NCBI GenBank assembly: GCA_023400235.1 | Contig: JAEXFI010000053.1 | Location: 1-64,000, forward strand | Direction: 5' to 3' | DNA from: Bacillota bacterium | Lineage (GTDB): Bacteria; Bacillota; Clostridia; Acetivibrionales; DSM-1351 | Length of the DNA: 64,000 bases | In this document: positions 25,570 through 34,272 of the stretch, piece by piece | Layout of the letters: every line of letters begins with the position of its first letter | How positions within the stretch are numbered: the first letter of the stretch is position 1 | Made by a program: the position numbers and the translations under genes | Notes under the pieces: model-generated | Databases searched by the model: none | What the model saw: the letters and a program-made list of their open reading frames with translations, nothing else | Told to the model about the DNA's origin: nothing

Positions 25570-27030
25570 CTATAATACAGGAACTCTGAACTCTGGGGCA
25601 AAATCAGCCTCAAAAGTTGCAGCAGCTCTGAGTATTTCCCGTTCTCCAAGCGGTTTCCCAGTGAAGGACAATCCTATTGGAAGTCCGTTTGCATCATAGC
25701 CGCAGGGAAGAGATATGGATGGGAGACCTGCGATGTTTGCTGAAACAGTATATATATCGGCAAGATACATGCTCAAAGGATCATCTGTATTTTGCCCCAG
25801 CTTAAATGCTGTTTCAGGAGTTGTTGGATGCAGTACAACATCATATTTGGAAAAGGCTTCATCAAAGCCTTGGCTTATCAAAGTTCTGAGTTTAAGCGCT
25901 TTTTTGTAATAGGCGTCATAGTAACCTGACGCTAGAGCATAGGTGCCCAGCAATATTCTTCTTTTAACCTCACGTCCGAAGCCTTCGGCTCTGGATTTGC
26001 CAATGAGCTCATTAAAGGATCTGCAGCCCTCAGCCCTGTAACCATATTTTACGCCGTCATATCTGGAAAGGTTTGAACTGGCTTCTGCTGAAGACATGAG
26101 ATAATACGCAGGAACAGCATGCTTCAGACTGGGCATTGAAAATTCTTCAACCTTGGCACCAAGTCTTTCCAGGGTTTCTATTGATTTATAAAGGGCATTT
26201 CTCACTTCACTGTTCAGACCTTCTGTCAGGTATTCTTTAGGCAAGCCTATTCTATAGTCCCTAATTCCGCCAGAAACTGCTGAGGCATAGGGCGCATCCG
26301 CTTCATAGCTCAGTGATGTTCCATCCTTGGGGTCCTGTCCACATATTCCATCCAATATTATAGCACAATCTTCCACAGTCTTGCCAATAGGACCAATCTG
26401 GTCAAGAGACGAAGCAAAAGCAACCAAACCATATCTGGATACCAGGCCATAGGTGGGTTTCAAACCAACAACACCACAAAAAGCAGCCGGCTGACGAACA
26501 GAGCCTCCGGTATCAGAGCCAAGAGAGCCCAATGCCAGGGAGGCCGACACAGAAGCAGCCGACCCGCCGGAAGAGCCACCGGGTACTCTTGTGGTATCAA
26601 AAGGATTCTTTGTGTTTTTAAAGGCGGAATTTTCAGTGGAACCGCCCATTGCAAATTCATCCAGATTTACCTTCCCCAGAATAACAGCATTTTGTGCTCT
26701 CAGCCTGTTAACAGCTGTGGCTGTGTAGGGAGGGACAAAATCCTCAAGCATTTTTGAAGCACAGGTAGTTGGGTTTCCTTCTATACAAATATTGTCTTTA
26801 ATACTTAAGGGAATGCCGCAAAGCGGGTCACTCTTTCCTGAATCAATGAGCTGCTGAGCCTCTGAGGCTTGTTCAAGAGCACTTTCCTCGCACACTGACA
26901 GGTAGGAATCGATTTTGCCGTCATATGTTTTTATTCTATTTAAATATGTTTTGGTAAGTTCGGTTGCACTTATTTTCCTGGAATCCAGAAGAGACCGGGC
27001 TTCCTTTATGGTTAATTTAGTGGTATCCAT
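25570..27030 (-). CDS. gatA: Asp/Glu-tRNA amidotransferase subunit A (amidase)
   Basis: This 486-residue amidase-signature enzyme releases ammonia from glutamine for tRNA amidation. The Ser-cisSer-Lys triad region is visible: GIPLSIKDNICIEG holds the Lys, and GGSSGGSAASVSASLALGSL with GSDTGGSVRQPAAFCG holds the two serines. It lies between gatC (109 bp upstream) and gatB. The gap to gatC contains GGCTCAC/GTGAGCC arms of unknown function. Confidence 0.96.
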   Translation of the reverse strand: MDTTKLTIKEARSLLDSRKISATELTKTYLNRIKTYDGKIDSYLSVCEESALEQASEAQQLIDSGKSDPLCGIPLSIKDNICIEGNPTTCASKMLEDFVPPYTATAVNRLRAQNAVILGKVNLDEFAMGGSTENSAFKNTKNPFDTTRVPGGSSGGSAASVSASLALGSLGSDTGGSVRQPAAFCGVVGLKPTYGLVSRYGLVAFASSLDQIGPIGKTVEDCAIILDGICGQDPKDGTSLSYEADAPYASAVSGGIRDYRIGLPKEYLTEGLNSEVRNALYKSIETLERLGAKVEEFSMPSLKHAVPAYYLMSSAEASSNLSRYDGVKYGYRAEGCRSFNELIGKSRAEGFGREVKRRILLGTYALASGYYDAYYKKALKLRTLISQGFDEAFSKYDVVLHPTTPETAFKLGQNTDDPLSMYLADIYTVSANIAGLPSISLPCGYDANGLPIGLSFTGKPLGEREILRAAATFEADFAPEFRVPVL

Positions 27031-27139
27031 TTAAGTCCATAGCCTTTCCGGCTCACAAAAAATATAAACTAATCCACGCTCCTACAGTGAGCCAGATAAG
27101 ACGTGAAGGTTATTTCGCTAATTCTTTCAAACTGTGCTC

Positions 27140-27427
27140 CTAATCAAGCATCTTCGGTATGGAAAAACAGTTCTCCAGGGCATGCTTCGAATTGGAGATA
27201 ATCTTTTCGGTTTCAAAGGAAACACCGGGATTATCCTCCCTCATGTTGTTCGTTATTTTTGAGATGTGTTCCGTAGCATTGATACTGTCGGTGTCAAGAT
27301 CCCTTAAGGTATCCATCAGGCCGATTATACCTGTCATATCCTGAGCCAGGGACTGCATTTCACTATCCTCCAGTGAGAGTTTCGCCAGTCCGGCTATATA
27401 TTTAATGTAGTCATTTGCTTCAGCCAT
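27140..27427 (-). CDS. gatC: Asp/Glu-tRNA amidotransferase subunit C
   Basis: This 95-residue protein stabilises the GatA-GatB complex. The sequence YIKYIAGLAKLSLEDSEMQS and the tail REDNPGVSFETEKIISNSKH fit GatC. The frame continues upstream to 27460, but the ATG at 27427 has GGAGG five bases before it and gives the family length. First gene of gatCAB. Its leader shows an ANTAR-type switch. Confidence 0.93.
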   Translation of the reverse strand: MAEANDYIKYIAGLAKLSLEDSEMQSLAQDMTGIIGLMDTLRDLDTDSINATEHISKITNNMREDNPGVSFETEKIISNSKHALENCFSIPKMLD

Positions 27428-27542
27428 ATATCCTCCAAGCAAAAAATAAATTTTGTACATATATATGTGTGCCTAGGTACATTTGTAAGGTAATATTTTA
27501 CCTTTTCAATTTGCACATTAATTAGTATTATACCAAAAATTT

Positions 27543-27596
27543 AAAAAAAGCTGTACCAGCCAAAAAATATTTTGGTTGACACAGCGCCATTGCTGC
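27543..27596 (-). promoter_or_regulatory. gatCAB leader: ANTAR-type hairpin overlapping a terminator
   Basis: On the minus strand CAGC pairs with GCTG around the loop AATGGC (27582-27595; A at 1, G at 4). The GCTGTG arm also forms the 5' end of an imperfect terminator stem ending ACAGC before seven T (27543-27585). This is the same layout as the glnN and glnA leaders. Confidence 0.72.
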
Positions 27597-27619
27597 AAAA
27601 TAATTCTTAAATTACAATC

Positions 27620-27648
27620 ATTATAATACACCCCTTGCAAAAAATCAA
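27620..27648 (-). promoter_or_regulatory. gatCAB promoter
   Basis: On the minus strand TTGATT (27643-27648) and TATAAT (27620-27625) are 17 bp apart. It would start the leader about 25 bases before the regulatory hairpin. A second, extended -10-like TGGTATAAT (TATAAT at 27527-27532) lies beyond the terminator and may give some unregulated transcription. Confidence 0.75.
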
Positions 27649-27800
27649 TACTTTTTCACAAAGAATTTGATTATGAAAAAACGGCTAAAAATAGGCATAT
27701 ATGTAGGTACACAAGAATATTTCATGAAATCCAGGTTTGACGATAAAAACAAATATCTAGTTTTTTGCAGGATTTGATTTATAAAATTGCAAAAAAATAC

Positions 27801-27829
27801 TTGACTGAGCAATAATTTATTAGTAAAAT
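27801..27829 (+). promoter_or_regulatory. glnA promoter
   Basis: TTGACT (27801-27806) and TAAAAT (27824-27829) are 17 bp apart. Transcription would start near 27836, about 25 bases before the ANTAR-type hairpin and 210 bases before glnA. Confidence 0.75.
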
Positions 27830-27861
27830 AATTCTGTGATTAAATAAATAGCAAGAATTGA

Positions 27862-27915
27862 AGAAACAAGGGCGTTTCTCATAATCCTTCCAGGAATGTA
27901 TGAGTGCGCTTTTTT
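27862..27915 (+). promoter_or_regulatory. glnA leader: ANTAR-type hairpin overlapping a terminator
   Basis: AGAAAC (27862-27867) pairs with GTTTCT (27874-27879) around the loop AAGGGC, with A at 1 and G at 4. The 3' part, GCG...CTCATA, is also the 5' arm of a terminator closing with TATGAG...CGC (27899-27909) and six T. A protein that holds the first hairpin would let transcription reach glnA. Confidence 0.78.
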
Positions 27916-28048
27916 AGTTCTTCTTATATTATTATATATAAAGCTAATACTAAAATAAATACTGTTTTATTTGTTCCGTGGTTATATACACAAAAAAAAT
28001 AATTGTGTAAAATATTAGTAATTAAAATAAAAGGAAAGAGGTGGGAAA

Positions 28049-29374
28049 ATGGCTTCCAAAAATGATTTACTTAAATTTGTTGAACAAAACGACGTTAAGT
28101 TTATAAGACTTCAGTTTGCTGACATTTTTGGCAACATGAAAAATATAGCAATAACCGACCAACAGCTTGAGAGGGCTCTGGAAGAAGGAGTAATGTTTGA
28201 TGCGTCTGCTATTGCAGGTTTTTCTGAAGTAGAACAATCTGATATGCTGCTGTTTCCTGATCCGGATACATTCCAGCTTATTCCGTGGAGACCCCAGCAT
28301 GGAAAGGTAGCCAGATTTATATGTGATATCAAGAATTACGACGGGTCACAATTTCTGGGGGATCCCAGGTATATATTAAAGAGGTCCGAGGAAAAGGCCA
28401 GAAAGCTGGGCTACACCTTCAACATAGGACCTGAATGCGAGTTCTTCCTATTCCACACCGATGCGGAAGGCAGGCCAACAAACAAGACGCATGATGCGGC
28501 AGGCTATTGTGACCTGGCTCCTTCAGACCTTGGAGAAAACTGCAGAAGAGAAATCTGCATGGTATTGGAGGACATGGGTTTTGAAATAGAAGCCTCACAT
28601 CATGAAAATGCTGCCGGGCAGCACGAAATTGATTTCAAGTACAGTGATGTCATGACTGCCGCAGACAGAATCATGACCTTCAGAATGGTAGTAAAGACTG
28701 TTGCTCAAAGAAACGGTCTCCATGCTACGTTCATGCCCAAACCCATATATAATTCCTATGGCTCCGGCATGCACATTAATATGTCACTTTCAAAGGATGG
28801 CAAAAACCTGTTTAATTCAGGTGAAAACAGCATGGATATATCAGATGTGGCAAAAATGTTTACAGCAGGTATCCTGGAGCATGCAAAAGGTATTACCGCT
28901 GTTGCAAATCCGCTGGTCAACTCATATAAGAGGTTTGTTCCCGGCTTTGAAGCGCCTGTCCATATTGCATGGTCTCACATGAACAGAAGCTTGCTGCTTA
29001 GGATTCCCGCTCCCAAGGGAGAATCCACCAGAATCGAACTCAGAAGTCCCGACCCGTCCTGCAATCCATACCTGACACTGGCACTATTACTTGAGGCGGG
29101 GTTGGACGGATTGCAGAAAAAGCTGGTAATTCCGGCACCGGTTGATATCAACACCTACAATCTCACAGCTGAACAGGAAAAGGAACTGGGTATTCAAAGA
29201 CTTCCTTCAAATCTTATCCTTGCTCTGGAAGAAATGAAGAAGGACAGCTATATCAAGGAAGTTTTAGGCGAGCATATTTTCTCAAAATATATAGCTGCAA
29301 AAGAAGCAGAATGGGCAGCATACAATAGCATTGTTCACTCATGGGAAATTGACCGCTATCTATCCACTTATTAA
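28049..29374 (+). CDS. glnA: Glutamine synthetase type I
   Basis: This 441-residue GSI has the N-terminal beta-grasp (FIRLQFADIFGNMKNIAI) and the catalytic domain with GPECEFFLF, SHHENAAGQHEIDFKY, SYGSGMHINMSLS and NPLVNSYKRFVPGFEAP. The length matches the short GSI-alpha type of Firmicutes, without the adenylylation loop of GSI-beta. It makes glutamine in the cytoplasm. It is followed by an ANTAR regulator and preceded by an ANTAR-type leader, so regulation is probably by antitermination. Confidence 0.97.
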   Translation: MASKNDLLKFVEQNDVKFIRLQFADIFGNMKNIAITDQQLERALEEGVMFDASAIAGFSEVEQSDMLLFPDPDTFQLIPWRPQHGKVARFICDIKNYDGSQFLGDPRYILKRSEEKARKLGYTFNIGPECEFFLFHTDAEGRPTNKTHDAAGYCDLAPSDLGENCRREICMVLEDMGFEIEASHHENAAGQHEIDFKYSDVMTAADRIMTFRMVVKTVAQRNGLHATFMPKPIYNSYGSGMHINMSLSKDGKNLFNSGENSMDISDVAKMFTAGILEHAKGITAVANPLVNSYKRFVPGFEAPVHIAWSHMNRSLLLRIPAPKGESTRIELRSPDPSCNPYLTLALLLEAGLDGLQKKLVIPAPVDINTYNLTAEQEKELGIQRLPSNLILALEEMKKDSYIKEVLGEHIFSKYIAAKEAEWAAYNSIVHSWEIDRYLSTY

Positions 29375-29437
29375 TAGTTTTTCCACTGCTGTACAGCGGC
29401 GCAAGTAAAGAAGGAGTGTAGATGGAGGTGATTGCCA

Positions 29438-30007
29438 GTGGGTGCAGGAGGGATTCTAATTGTATGCAGCAGGCCAGAATTGATAAAAGATCTTCGAACC
29501 CTCATGCTTCAACAGGGATATTCGGCAGCAGAATACTCTTTATCTGCAAATGAGGCCAGGCGTAAACTTGACATTTTTGAACCTGAATTGATACTCATAA
29601 ATGCTCCTTTACAGGACGAACTGGGTATTGACCTGGTTTTGGACATAGCTGATAAAACTGATGCTGGCATAATCGTATTAGCAAAACACGAGCATCTTGA
29701 GGAAATGCAGTTTAAACTCGAAAGAGTTGGTGCTTTGATACTTCCAAAGCCTATTAATAAAACTATTTTATTGCAGACATCAAGATTTGCCGTTAATTCC
29801 AGAAAGTCATTGAAGGGCTTGAAGCATCAAAATGATGACCTGGAAAAGCGCATCAATGACAGAAAGATCATTGAGAAGGCTAAATGGCTGCTGGTAGAAA
29901 AAATGAATATGTCGGAACCTCAGGCACACAGATATATTCAGAAAAGGGCAATGGATACCAGGGTATCTCAGATCAAGGTAGCAGAAGAGATATTGTCGAA
30001 TTACTGA
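29438..30007 (+). CDS. ANTAR-domain transcription antitermination regulator
   Basis: This 189-residue protein has a receiver-like domain (residues 5-120) and a C-terminal ANTAR RNA-binding domain (about 135-188), with AKWLLVEKMNMSEPQAHRYI and the closing SQIKVAEEIL. The receiver lacks the phospho-acceptor Asp: the usual LLD is replaced by LILINAPL, so it is probably controlled by a partner or ligand, as AmiR is. The GTG at 29438 lies 7 bases after GGAGGTG. It follows glnA by 63 bp and is likely co-transcribed. Hairpin targets of the ANTAR type lie in the leaders of glnA, glnN and gatCAB and, in variant form, amt2. Confidence 0.9.
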   Translation: MGAGGILIVCSRPELIKDLRTLMLQQGYSAAEYSLSANEARRKLDIFEPELILINAPLQDELGIDLVLDIADKTDAGIIVLAKHEHLEEMQFKLERVGALILPKPINKTILLQTSRFAVNSRKSLKGLKHQNDDLEKRINDRKIIEKAKWLLVEKMNMSEPQAHRYIQKRAMDTRVSQIKVAEEILSNY

Positions 30008-30128
30008 CAAAATATTGTACTTACCGAAGCAGCTATTTGTTAAAGCTCATAGAAATTGACGTTTAGCTGCTATAACATATTTTAGTTTATTATCTCAAAT
30101 AGATATAGAAAATATAAGGGTGCAGAAA

Positions 30129-30180
30129 AGGGAGTATCGCGAACTACTTAAAAAGTAGCTAGTGATGCTCCTTTGCTTTT
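30129..30180 (+). terminator. Terminator of the glnA-ANTAR operon
   Basis: GGAGTATCGC (30131-30140) pairs with GTGATGCTCC (30162-30171), and CTACTT/AAGTAG form the inner stem. A T-rich stretch (CTTTGCTTTT) follows. Confidence 0.7.
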
Positions 30181-30324
30181 GCCTGGACTTTCTTGGCCTT
30201 TAAAATTTTATGACCTTTTTGTGACTTTCATATGTTTTGTAATTTTTAAGCGTACTTTAATAGGCCTATTAAGGTTTGTAGCACTTTTTAGGATATGCAG
30301 TTACATTTTCATATTTTAGGGACA

Positions 30325-30381
30325 AAAAGGGGACTGCTGCCCAATGAATAAATTTATTCATTGTACAACAGCCCCTTTTAT
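30325..30381 (-). terminator. Bidirectional terminator after the PII gene
   Basis: AAAAGGGG and CCCCTTTT enclose AATGAATA/TTATTCATT and CTG/CAG arms (30325-30379). The minus direction ends in T run. It serves the amt1-PII operon and can backstop the opposite direction. The rest of 30181-30402 shows no gene. Confidence 0.8.
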
Positions 30382-30402
30382 CTCAGAGTGCTTTAAATCA
30401 AA

Positions 30403-30744
30403 CTATATAGCTTTTTCACCCTCTTCACCGGTTCTTATTCGTATAACCTCTTCAACATTGTAGATGAATATCTTGCCATCTCCAAACTCTCCGGTGGGGG
30501 CGCTCTCCAGAATAGCCTTCTTGACAGCTTCTACATCGCTGTCGGCTACTACAAGATCAATGCATATTTTCGGAATGTAATTAACTGTATACTTTTCTCC
30601 ACGCCAGGACTGGGTTATACCCTTTTGGTTACCCTGTCCGGTGATATCTGATATCATTACTCCTTTGAAGCAGCCTGTCTTCTCAAGGGCATTGCGGACA
30701 TCATCAAGCTTTTCCGGCCTGATAACAGCTTTTATTTGTTTCAT
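30403..30744 (-). CDS. PII nitrogen regulatory protein (with first amt)
   Basis: This 112-residue PII-family protein binds ATP/ADP and 2-oxoglutarate and plugs its partner ammonium channel. The motif GEFGDGKIFI and the C-terminal IRIRTGEEGEKAI are diagnostic. In the T-loop the uridylylation Tyr51 equivalent is present (RGEKYTVNYIPK), while Tyr46 is Trp. It follows amt1 by 71 bp behind AAGGAGG. GlnB/GlnK naming is uncertain. Confidence 0.93.
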   Translation of the reverse strand: MKQIKAVIRPEKLDDVRNALEKTGCFKGVMISDITGQGNQKGITQSWRGEKYTVNYIPKICIDLVVADSDVEAVKKAILESAPTGEFGDGKIFIYNVEEVIRIRTGEEGEKAI

Positions 30745-30815
30745 AAGTAATTTACCTCCTTAAAAAAAATTATTGCTGTTAATATGTAAATACGAAGCCT
30801 TCATAATTCAAAAAC

Positions 30816-32132
30816 CTATACCTGCTTGCGGGCTGCAACAAAATCAGGATATGCTTCATTTCCATGTTCCCCGATATCCAGACCTTGAATTTCCTCCTGC
30901 AGGCTGACACGTATGCCCATGGTCTTTTTCAGTACCCACCAGGTCAGATAGGACAGGGTAAATACAAAGGCACCAACTGAAACTATTCCCAGCAATTGAG
31001 TGCCAAGGAGAGAGAAGCCTCCACCCATGAACAGTCCGTTTCCTGTTTCTGCTCCTGTCATTTTGTCCTGTGCAAACAATCCCACGCAGATTGTTCCGAA
31101 TACACCGTTAACAAGATGGACAGAAATTGCGCCAACAGGGTCATCAACTTTAATCCTGTCAAAGAACACGACTGCAAATACGACTATAACTCCTGCAACA
31201 GCACCAATTATTATTGAGCTTGTAACACTTACAAAGGCGCAGGGAGCTGTTATGGCAACAAGCCCTGCAAGCAGGCCGTTTATGCTCATGCCGAGGTCGG
31301 GTTTTCCAAGGAACAACCAGGAGGTAATTGTGGAAGTAAGTATGGCAACAATACCTGAAGTGTTTGTTGTCATGAGTATGTGGGCTATAGAGCTTGGATC
31401 TGCAGCCATGGTGGAGCCGGGATTAAATCCGAACCAGCCCAGCCAGAGGACGAAGGCACCTATGGTTGCCAGGGACAGATTATGTCCGGGAATCGGCTTG
31501 ATGGTACCATCCTTTTTATATTTGCCAAATCTGGGCCCCAGTGCTATAGCTCCCGCTAATGCCGCCCAGCCTCCAACCGAGTGAACCACGGTAGAACCGG
31601 CAAAATCCCACATTCCTTTTGAAGAAAGCCAGCCGCCGCCCCATATCCAGTGGCCAACAACCGGGTATATCAAGAGAGTCAGAACAAAGGAGAAAACAAT
31701 AAAGGAAATATACTTCACTCTCTCTGCAACTGCTCCGGAGACAATGGTGGCTGCAGTACCGCAGAATACCAGCTGGAAGAAGAACTTTGCCCAAAGCGGA
31801 ACTCCCGTCCAGGAAATAGCCGAGTACACGCCGGTATATGCGTCGCCCACGGCTGGTGAGTTATCAGCACCACCCACAAAGAACAAACCGCTTGTTCCAA
31901 CAAAGCCATTTCCGTCTCCGAACATCAATCCCCAGCCCAGCAGCAGATAACCCAGAGAAGATACAGCAAATACAATAAAATTCTTAGAAAGAATATTTAC
32001 TGCATTCTTGGATCTTGCAAAGCCACTTTCCACAGTAGCAAAACCAAGATTCATAAAGAATACCAGCATAGCGGTAACAAGTACCCATAGGGTATCCAGG
32101 GCAATTTTTACGTCACCTATTTGTAATTCCAT
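30816..32132 (-). CDS. amt: Ammonium transporter (first copy)
   Basis: This 438-residue Amt/MEP/Rh channel moves ammonium across the cytoplasmic membrane. Seen are eleven helices and the family phrases FMNLGFATVESGFARSKNA, WGLMFGDG, GGWAALAGAIALGPR and FGTICVGLFA. The frame extends upstream to 32345, but MELQIGDVKIALDTLW behind GGAAAGGAAG is the likely start. It is divergent from amt2 across an 857-bp gap. The leader on the minus strand holds two hairpins: 32245-32268 (9-bp stem, AATTGA loop) and 32178-32214 (10-bp stem before a T/A tract). Confidence 0.95.
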   Translation of the reverse strand: MELQIGDVKIALDTLWVLVTAMLVFFMNLGFATVESGFARSKNAVNILSKNFIVFAVSSLGYLLLGWGLMFGDGNGFVGTSGLFFVGGADNSPAVGDAYTGVYSAISWTGVPLWAKFFFQLVFCGTAATIVSGAVAERVKYISFIVFSFVLTLLIYPVVGHWIWGGGWLSSKGMWDFAGSTVVHSVGGWAALAGAIALGPRFGKYKKDGTIKPIPGHNLSLATIGAFVLWLGWFGFNPGSTMAADPSSIAHILMTTNTSGIVAILTSTITSWLFLGKPDLGMSINGLLAGLVAITAPCAFVSVTSSIIIGAVAGVIVVFAVVFFDRIKVDDPVGAISVHLVNGVFGTICVGLFAQDKMTGAETGNGLFMGGGFSLLGTQLLGIVSVGAFVFTLSYLTWWVLKKTMGIRVSLQEEIQGLDIGEHGNEAYPDFVAARKQV

Positions 32133-32177
32133 TATACATCTTCCTTTCCATAATATATTATTTTTATTTTTAATTAA

Positions 32178-32268
32178 AATACCAATATCAACAAAATTAA
32201 GAGGTATTGGTATTAAAAATATCAAAAAAGCAATAACTAAAACGCCTTCCTTCTCAATTGAAGAAAGG
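32178..32268 (-). promoter_or_regulatory. amt1 leader hairpins, possible attenuator
   Basis: Two hairpins precede amt1: CCTTTCTTC-loop-GAAGGAAGG (32245-32268), followed by CGTTTTAG, and a perfect 10-bp stem AATACCAATA/TATTGGTATT (32178-32214), followed by TTTTAATT. The loops do not match the A1/G4 ANTAR pattern. Function unknown; transcription attenuation is possible. Confidence 0.4.
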
Positions 32269-32658
32269 GAAAAATAAAGGCGGAAATTGCAGCAAATATA
32301 AAACCGAGTGGCTGACATGGAGTTATACTGTTGCCTGGTATGCATTTTTGAAATTGGCTTTTAAGTGAAAGCTGAGAGAAGGTTTTTGAAATAATATTGT
32401 TTGTCAATTTCAAAAAGATGGTATTAAGTTAATTATCGTATATAACATAATAATGAAGAAAAATTAATGTTATTTAAAATAATTGCAACTTACATCTTCG
32501 AAAATTGCAAATCAAGTCTCTTATTAGTAAGAATTTACTTTAATATACAAGTTTATGAGGTTATGATACTACTAAAACTTCAGATTTTCAATAGGTCAAT
32601 GAAATATTTTTTTATTTAGCACTTGCAGGATTTTTATTTCAGTTATTCAAACAAAGTA

Positions 32659-32687
32659 TTGACACTCCCAAAAACCTGTGCTACACT
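32659..32687 (+). promoter_or_regulatory. amt2 promoter
   Basis: TTGACA (32659-32664) and TACACT (32682-32687) are 17 bp apart, about 300 bp upstream of amt2 and 24 bp before the leader hairpin. Confidence 0.75.
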
Positions 32688-32710
32688 ACTATCAGATAAA
32701 ATATAAACGA

Positions 32711-32764
32711 CAGCGATGGGGCTGCTTGGTTGATTACTTTGATAATCGACTGGGTGGTTTTTTT
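32711..32764 (+). promoter_or_regulatory. amt2 leader: hairpin overlapping a terminator (ANTAR-like variant)
   Basis: CAGC (32711-32714) pairs with GCTG (32721-32724) around the loop GATGGG. GCTG is also the start of a 16-bp, GU-rich terminator stem (32721-32736 with 32743-32758) followed by seven T. The layout equals the glnA, glnN and gatCAB leaders, but loop position 1 is G, not A. The leader from 32765 to 32989 shows no further gene. Confidence 0.6.
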
Positions 32765-32989
32765 AGTTTTATGGGATACTAATCAGTTGTCTGTCTGAAA
32801 GCCACAAAATCTATACAGTGAGAAGCTTAACGGCTTGTCAAGGATAACACAACGGTGTGTTTGGAGGATTAAATTTTCTCTGAGCATACTGTTTTTTTAT
32901 ATTTTATTGTATAGATTAAAACTTAACCGGTATATAAAGAATTGGTTAAGAGGCAGGTAATAAATTAAAATGACACGGAGGGGTTAATT

Positions 32990-34225
32990 ATGGGAACTAT
33001 TAACACTGGGGATACAGCTTTTATACTGATCTCCGCAGCACTAGTATTTTTTATGACACCTGGTCTGGCACTTTTTTATGGAGGTATGGTAAAAAGAAAG
33101 AATGTACTTAGCACTATGATGGCATCTTTCTTCATACTTGGTCTTTCTTCGGTGCTCTGGGTGGCTATCGGTTATACTCTTTCCTTTAGCGAGGGAGGAA
33201 GCTTTTTTGGAGGTTTCCAATGGGCATTCTTCAATGGCGTTGAGGGAGAGGTCGGAACAATACCTCATACTCTATTTGCGGTATTTCAGTTGATGTTCGC
33301 TGTTATAACAGCAGCAATCATTACAGGTTCTTTGGTTGAAAGAATGAAATTTTCAGCACTATTCTTCTTTGTTGCACTATGGTCACTGATTATATACTAT
33401 CCATTGGCACACATGGTGTGGGGCCCGGGCGGATTCATACTTGAGCTTGGTGCTCTAGACTTTGCAGGAGGTAATGTTGTTCATATCAGTTCCGGTGTTT
33501 CCGGTCTTGTAGCAGCTATTATTCTTGGAAAGAGAAAAGGTTACGGAGTGACTTCCACCCAACCGCATAACATCCCGTTGGTAGTATTGGGTGCTGGAAT
33601 CCTTTGGTTCGGCTGGTTCGGCTTTAATGCAGGAAGTGCATTGTCGGCTGGAACTCTGGCTTCACATGCTTTCATTACCACAAATACATCTGCTGCAATG
33701 GCATTGCTTTCATGGATGCTGGTTGAAAAGATTACCAGAGGCAAGCCTACACTCTTAGGCGCAGCTACAGGTGCAGTTGTAGGTCTTGTTGCAATAACTC
33801 CCGGAGCAGGCTTTGTGCCGGTATGGGCGTCATTCATAATTGGTGCTCTGGTAAGCCCCATATGCTATTTTGCAATGAGTGTCATCAAGCCCAAATTCGG
33901 ATATGACGATTCCCTGGACGCATTTGGATGTCATGGTATCGGCGGTATCTGGGGCGGCATAGCAACCGGCTTGTTTGCAAGCAACAAGGTAAATGAGGCA
34001 GTGGCAAATAATGGCTTGATATTCGGTGAGACCAAGTTAATCGTGGCGCAGCTGATAGCTATTGCTATAACCATAGTGCTTGCTACAGTAGGTACTGCAG
34101 CAATAATGTTCTTTCTCAAAGCAGTCCTCAAGGGAGTTAGAGTTACCCCAAGAGAAGAATCTGAAGGACTTGATATCGCACAGCATGGTGAATCGGCTTA
34201 TCCTTCATTCTCAGGAATGGATTGA
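32990..34225 (+). CDS. amt: Ammonium transporter (second copy)
   Basis: This 411-residue Amt channel has the phrases FMTPGLALFYGGMVKRKNV, VVHISSGVSGLVAAIILG, GWFGFNAGSALS and FGCHGIGGIWGGIATGLFAS. It resembles the classical AmtB form more than the first copy does. It is followed 47 bp later by its own PII gene. Its leader carries an ANTAR-like hairpin and terminator. Two different amt-PII pairs divergent from each other suggest separate ammonium ranges or signals. Confidence 0.96.
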   Translation: MGTINTGDTAFILISAALVFFMTPGLALFYGGMVKRKNVLSTMMASFFILGLSSVLWVAIGYTLSFSEGGSFFGGFQWAFFNGVEGEVGTIPHTLFAVFQLMFAVITAAIITGSLVERMKFSALFFFVALWSLIIYYPLAHMVWGPGGFILELGALDFAGGNVVHISSGVSGLVAAIILGKRKGYGVTSTQPHNIPLVVLGAGILWFGWFGFNAGSALSAGTLASHAFITTNTSAAMALLSWMLVEKITRGKPTLLGAATGAVVGLVAITPGAGFVPVWASFIIGALVSPICYFAMSVIKPKFGYDDSLDAFGCHGIGGIWGGIATGLFASNKVNEAVANNGLIFGETKLIVAQLIAIAITIVLATVGTAAIMFFLKAVLKGVRVTPREESEGLDIAQHGESAYPSFSGMD

Positions 34226-34272
34226 TAAATTGTCGGTAATCATATTTAATATAGAGAGTTGGAGGATAAGGT

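Noticed and set aside
27050..27093. GGCTCAC/GTGAGCC inverted pair between gatC and gatA
   Set aside because: Only 7 bp with a 30-base loop; may be chance, no T run.
27543..27620. T-box riboswitch upstream of gatC
   Set aside because: No specifier loop or T-box sequence; the leader is too short. The hairpin-terminator layout fits ANTAR better.
31000..31584. 194-codon plus frame
   Set aside because: Antisense shadow of the first amt gene.
32178..32268. ANTAR target in the amt1 leader
   Set aside because: The hairpin loop AATTGA lacks G at position 4, and no hexaloop of the required type was found.
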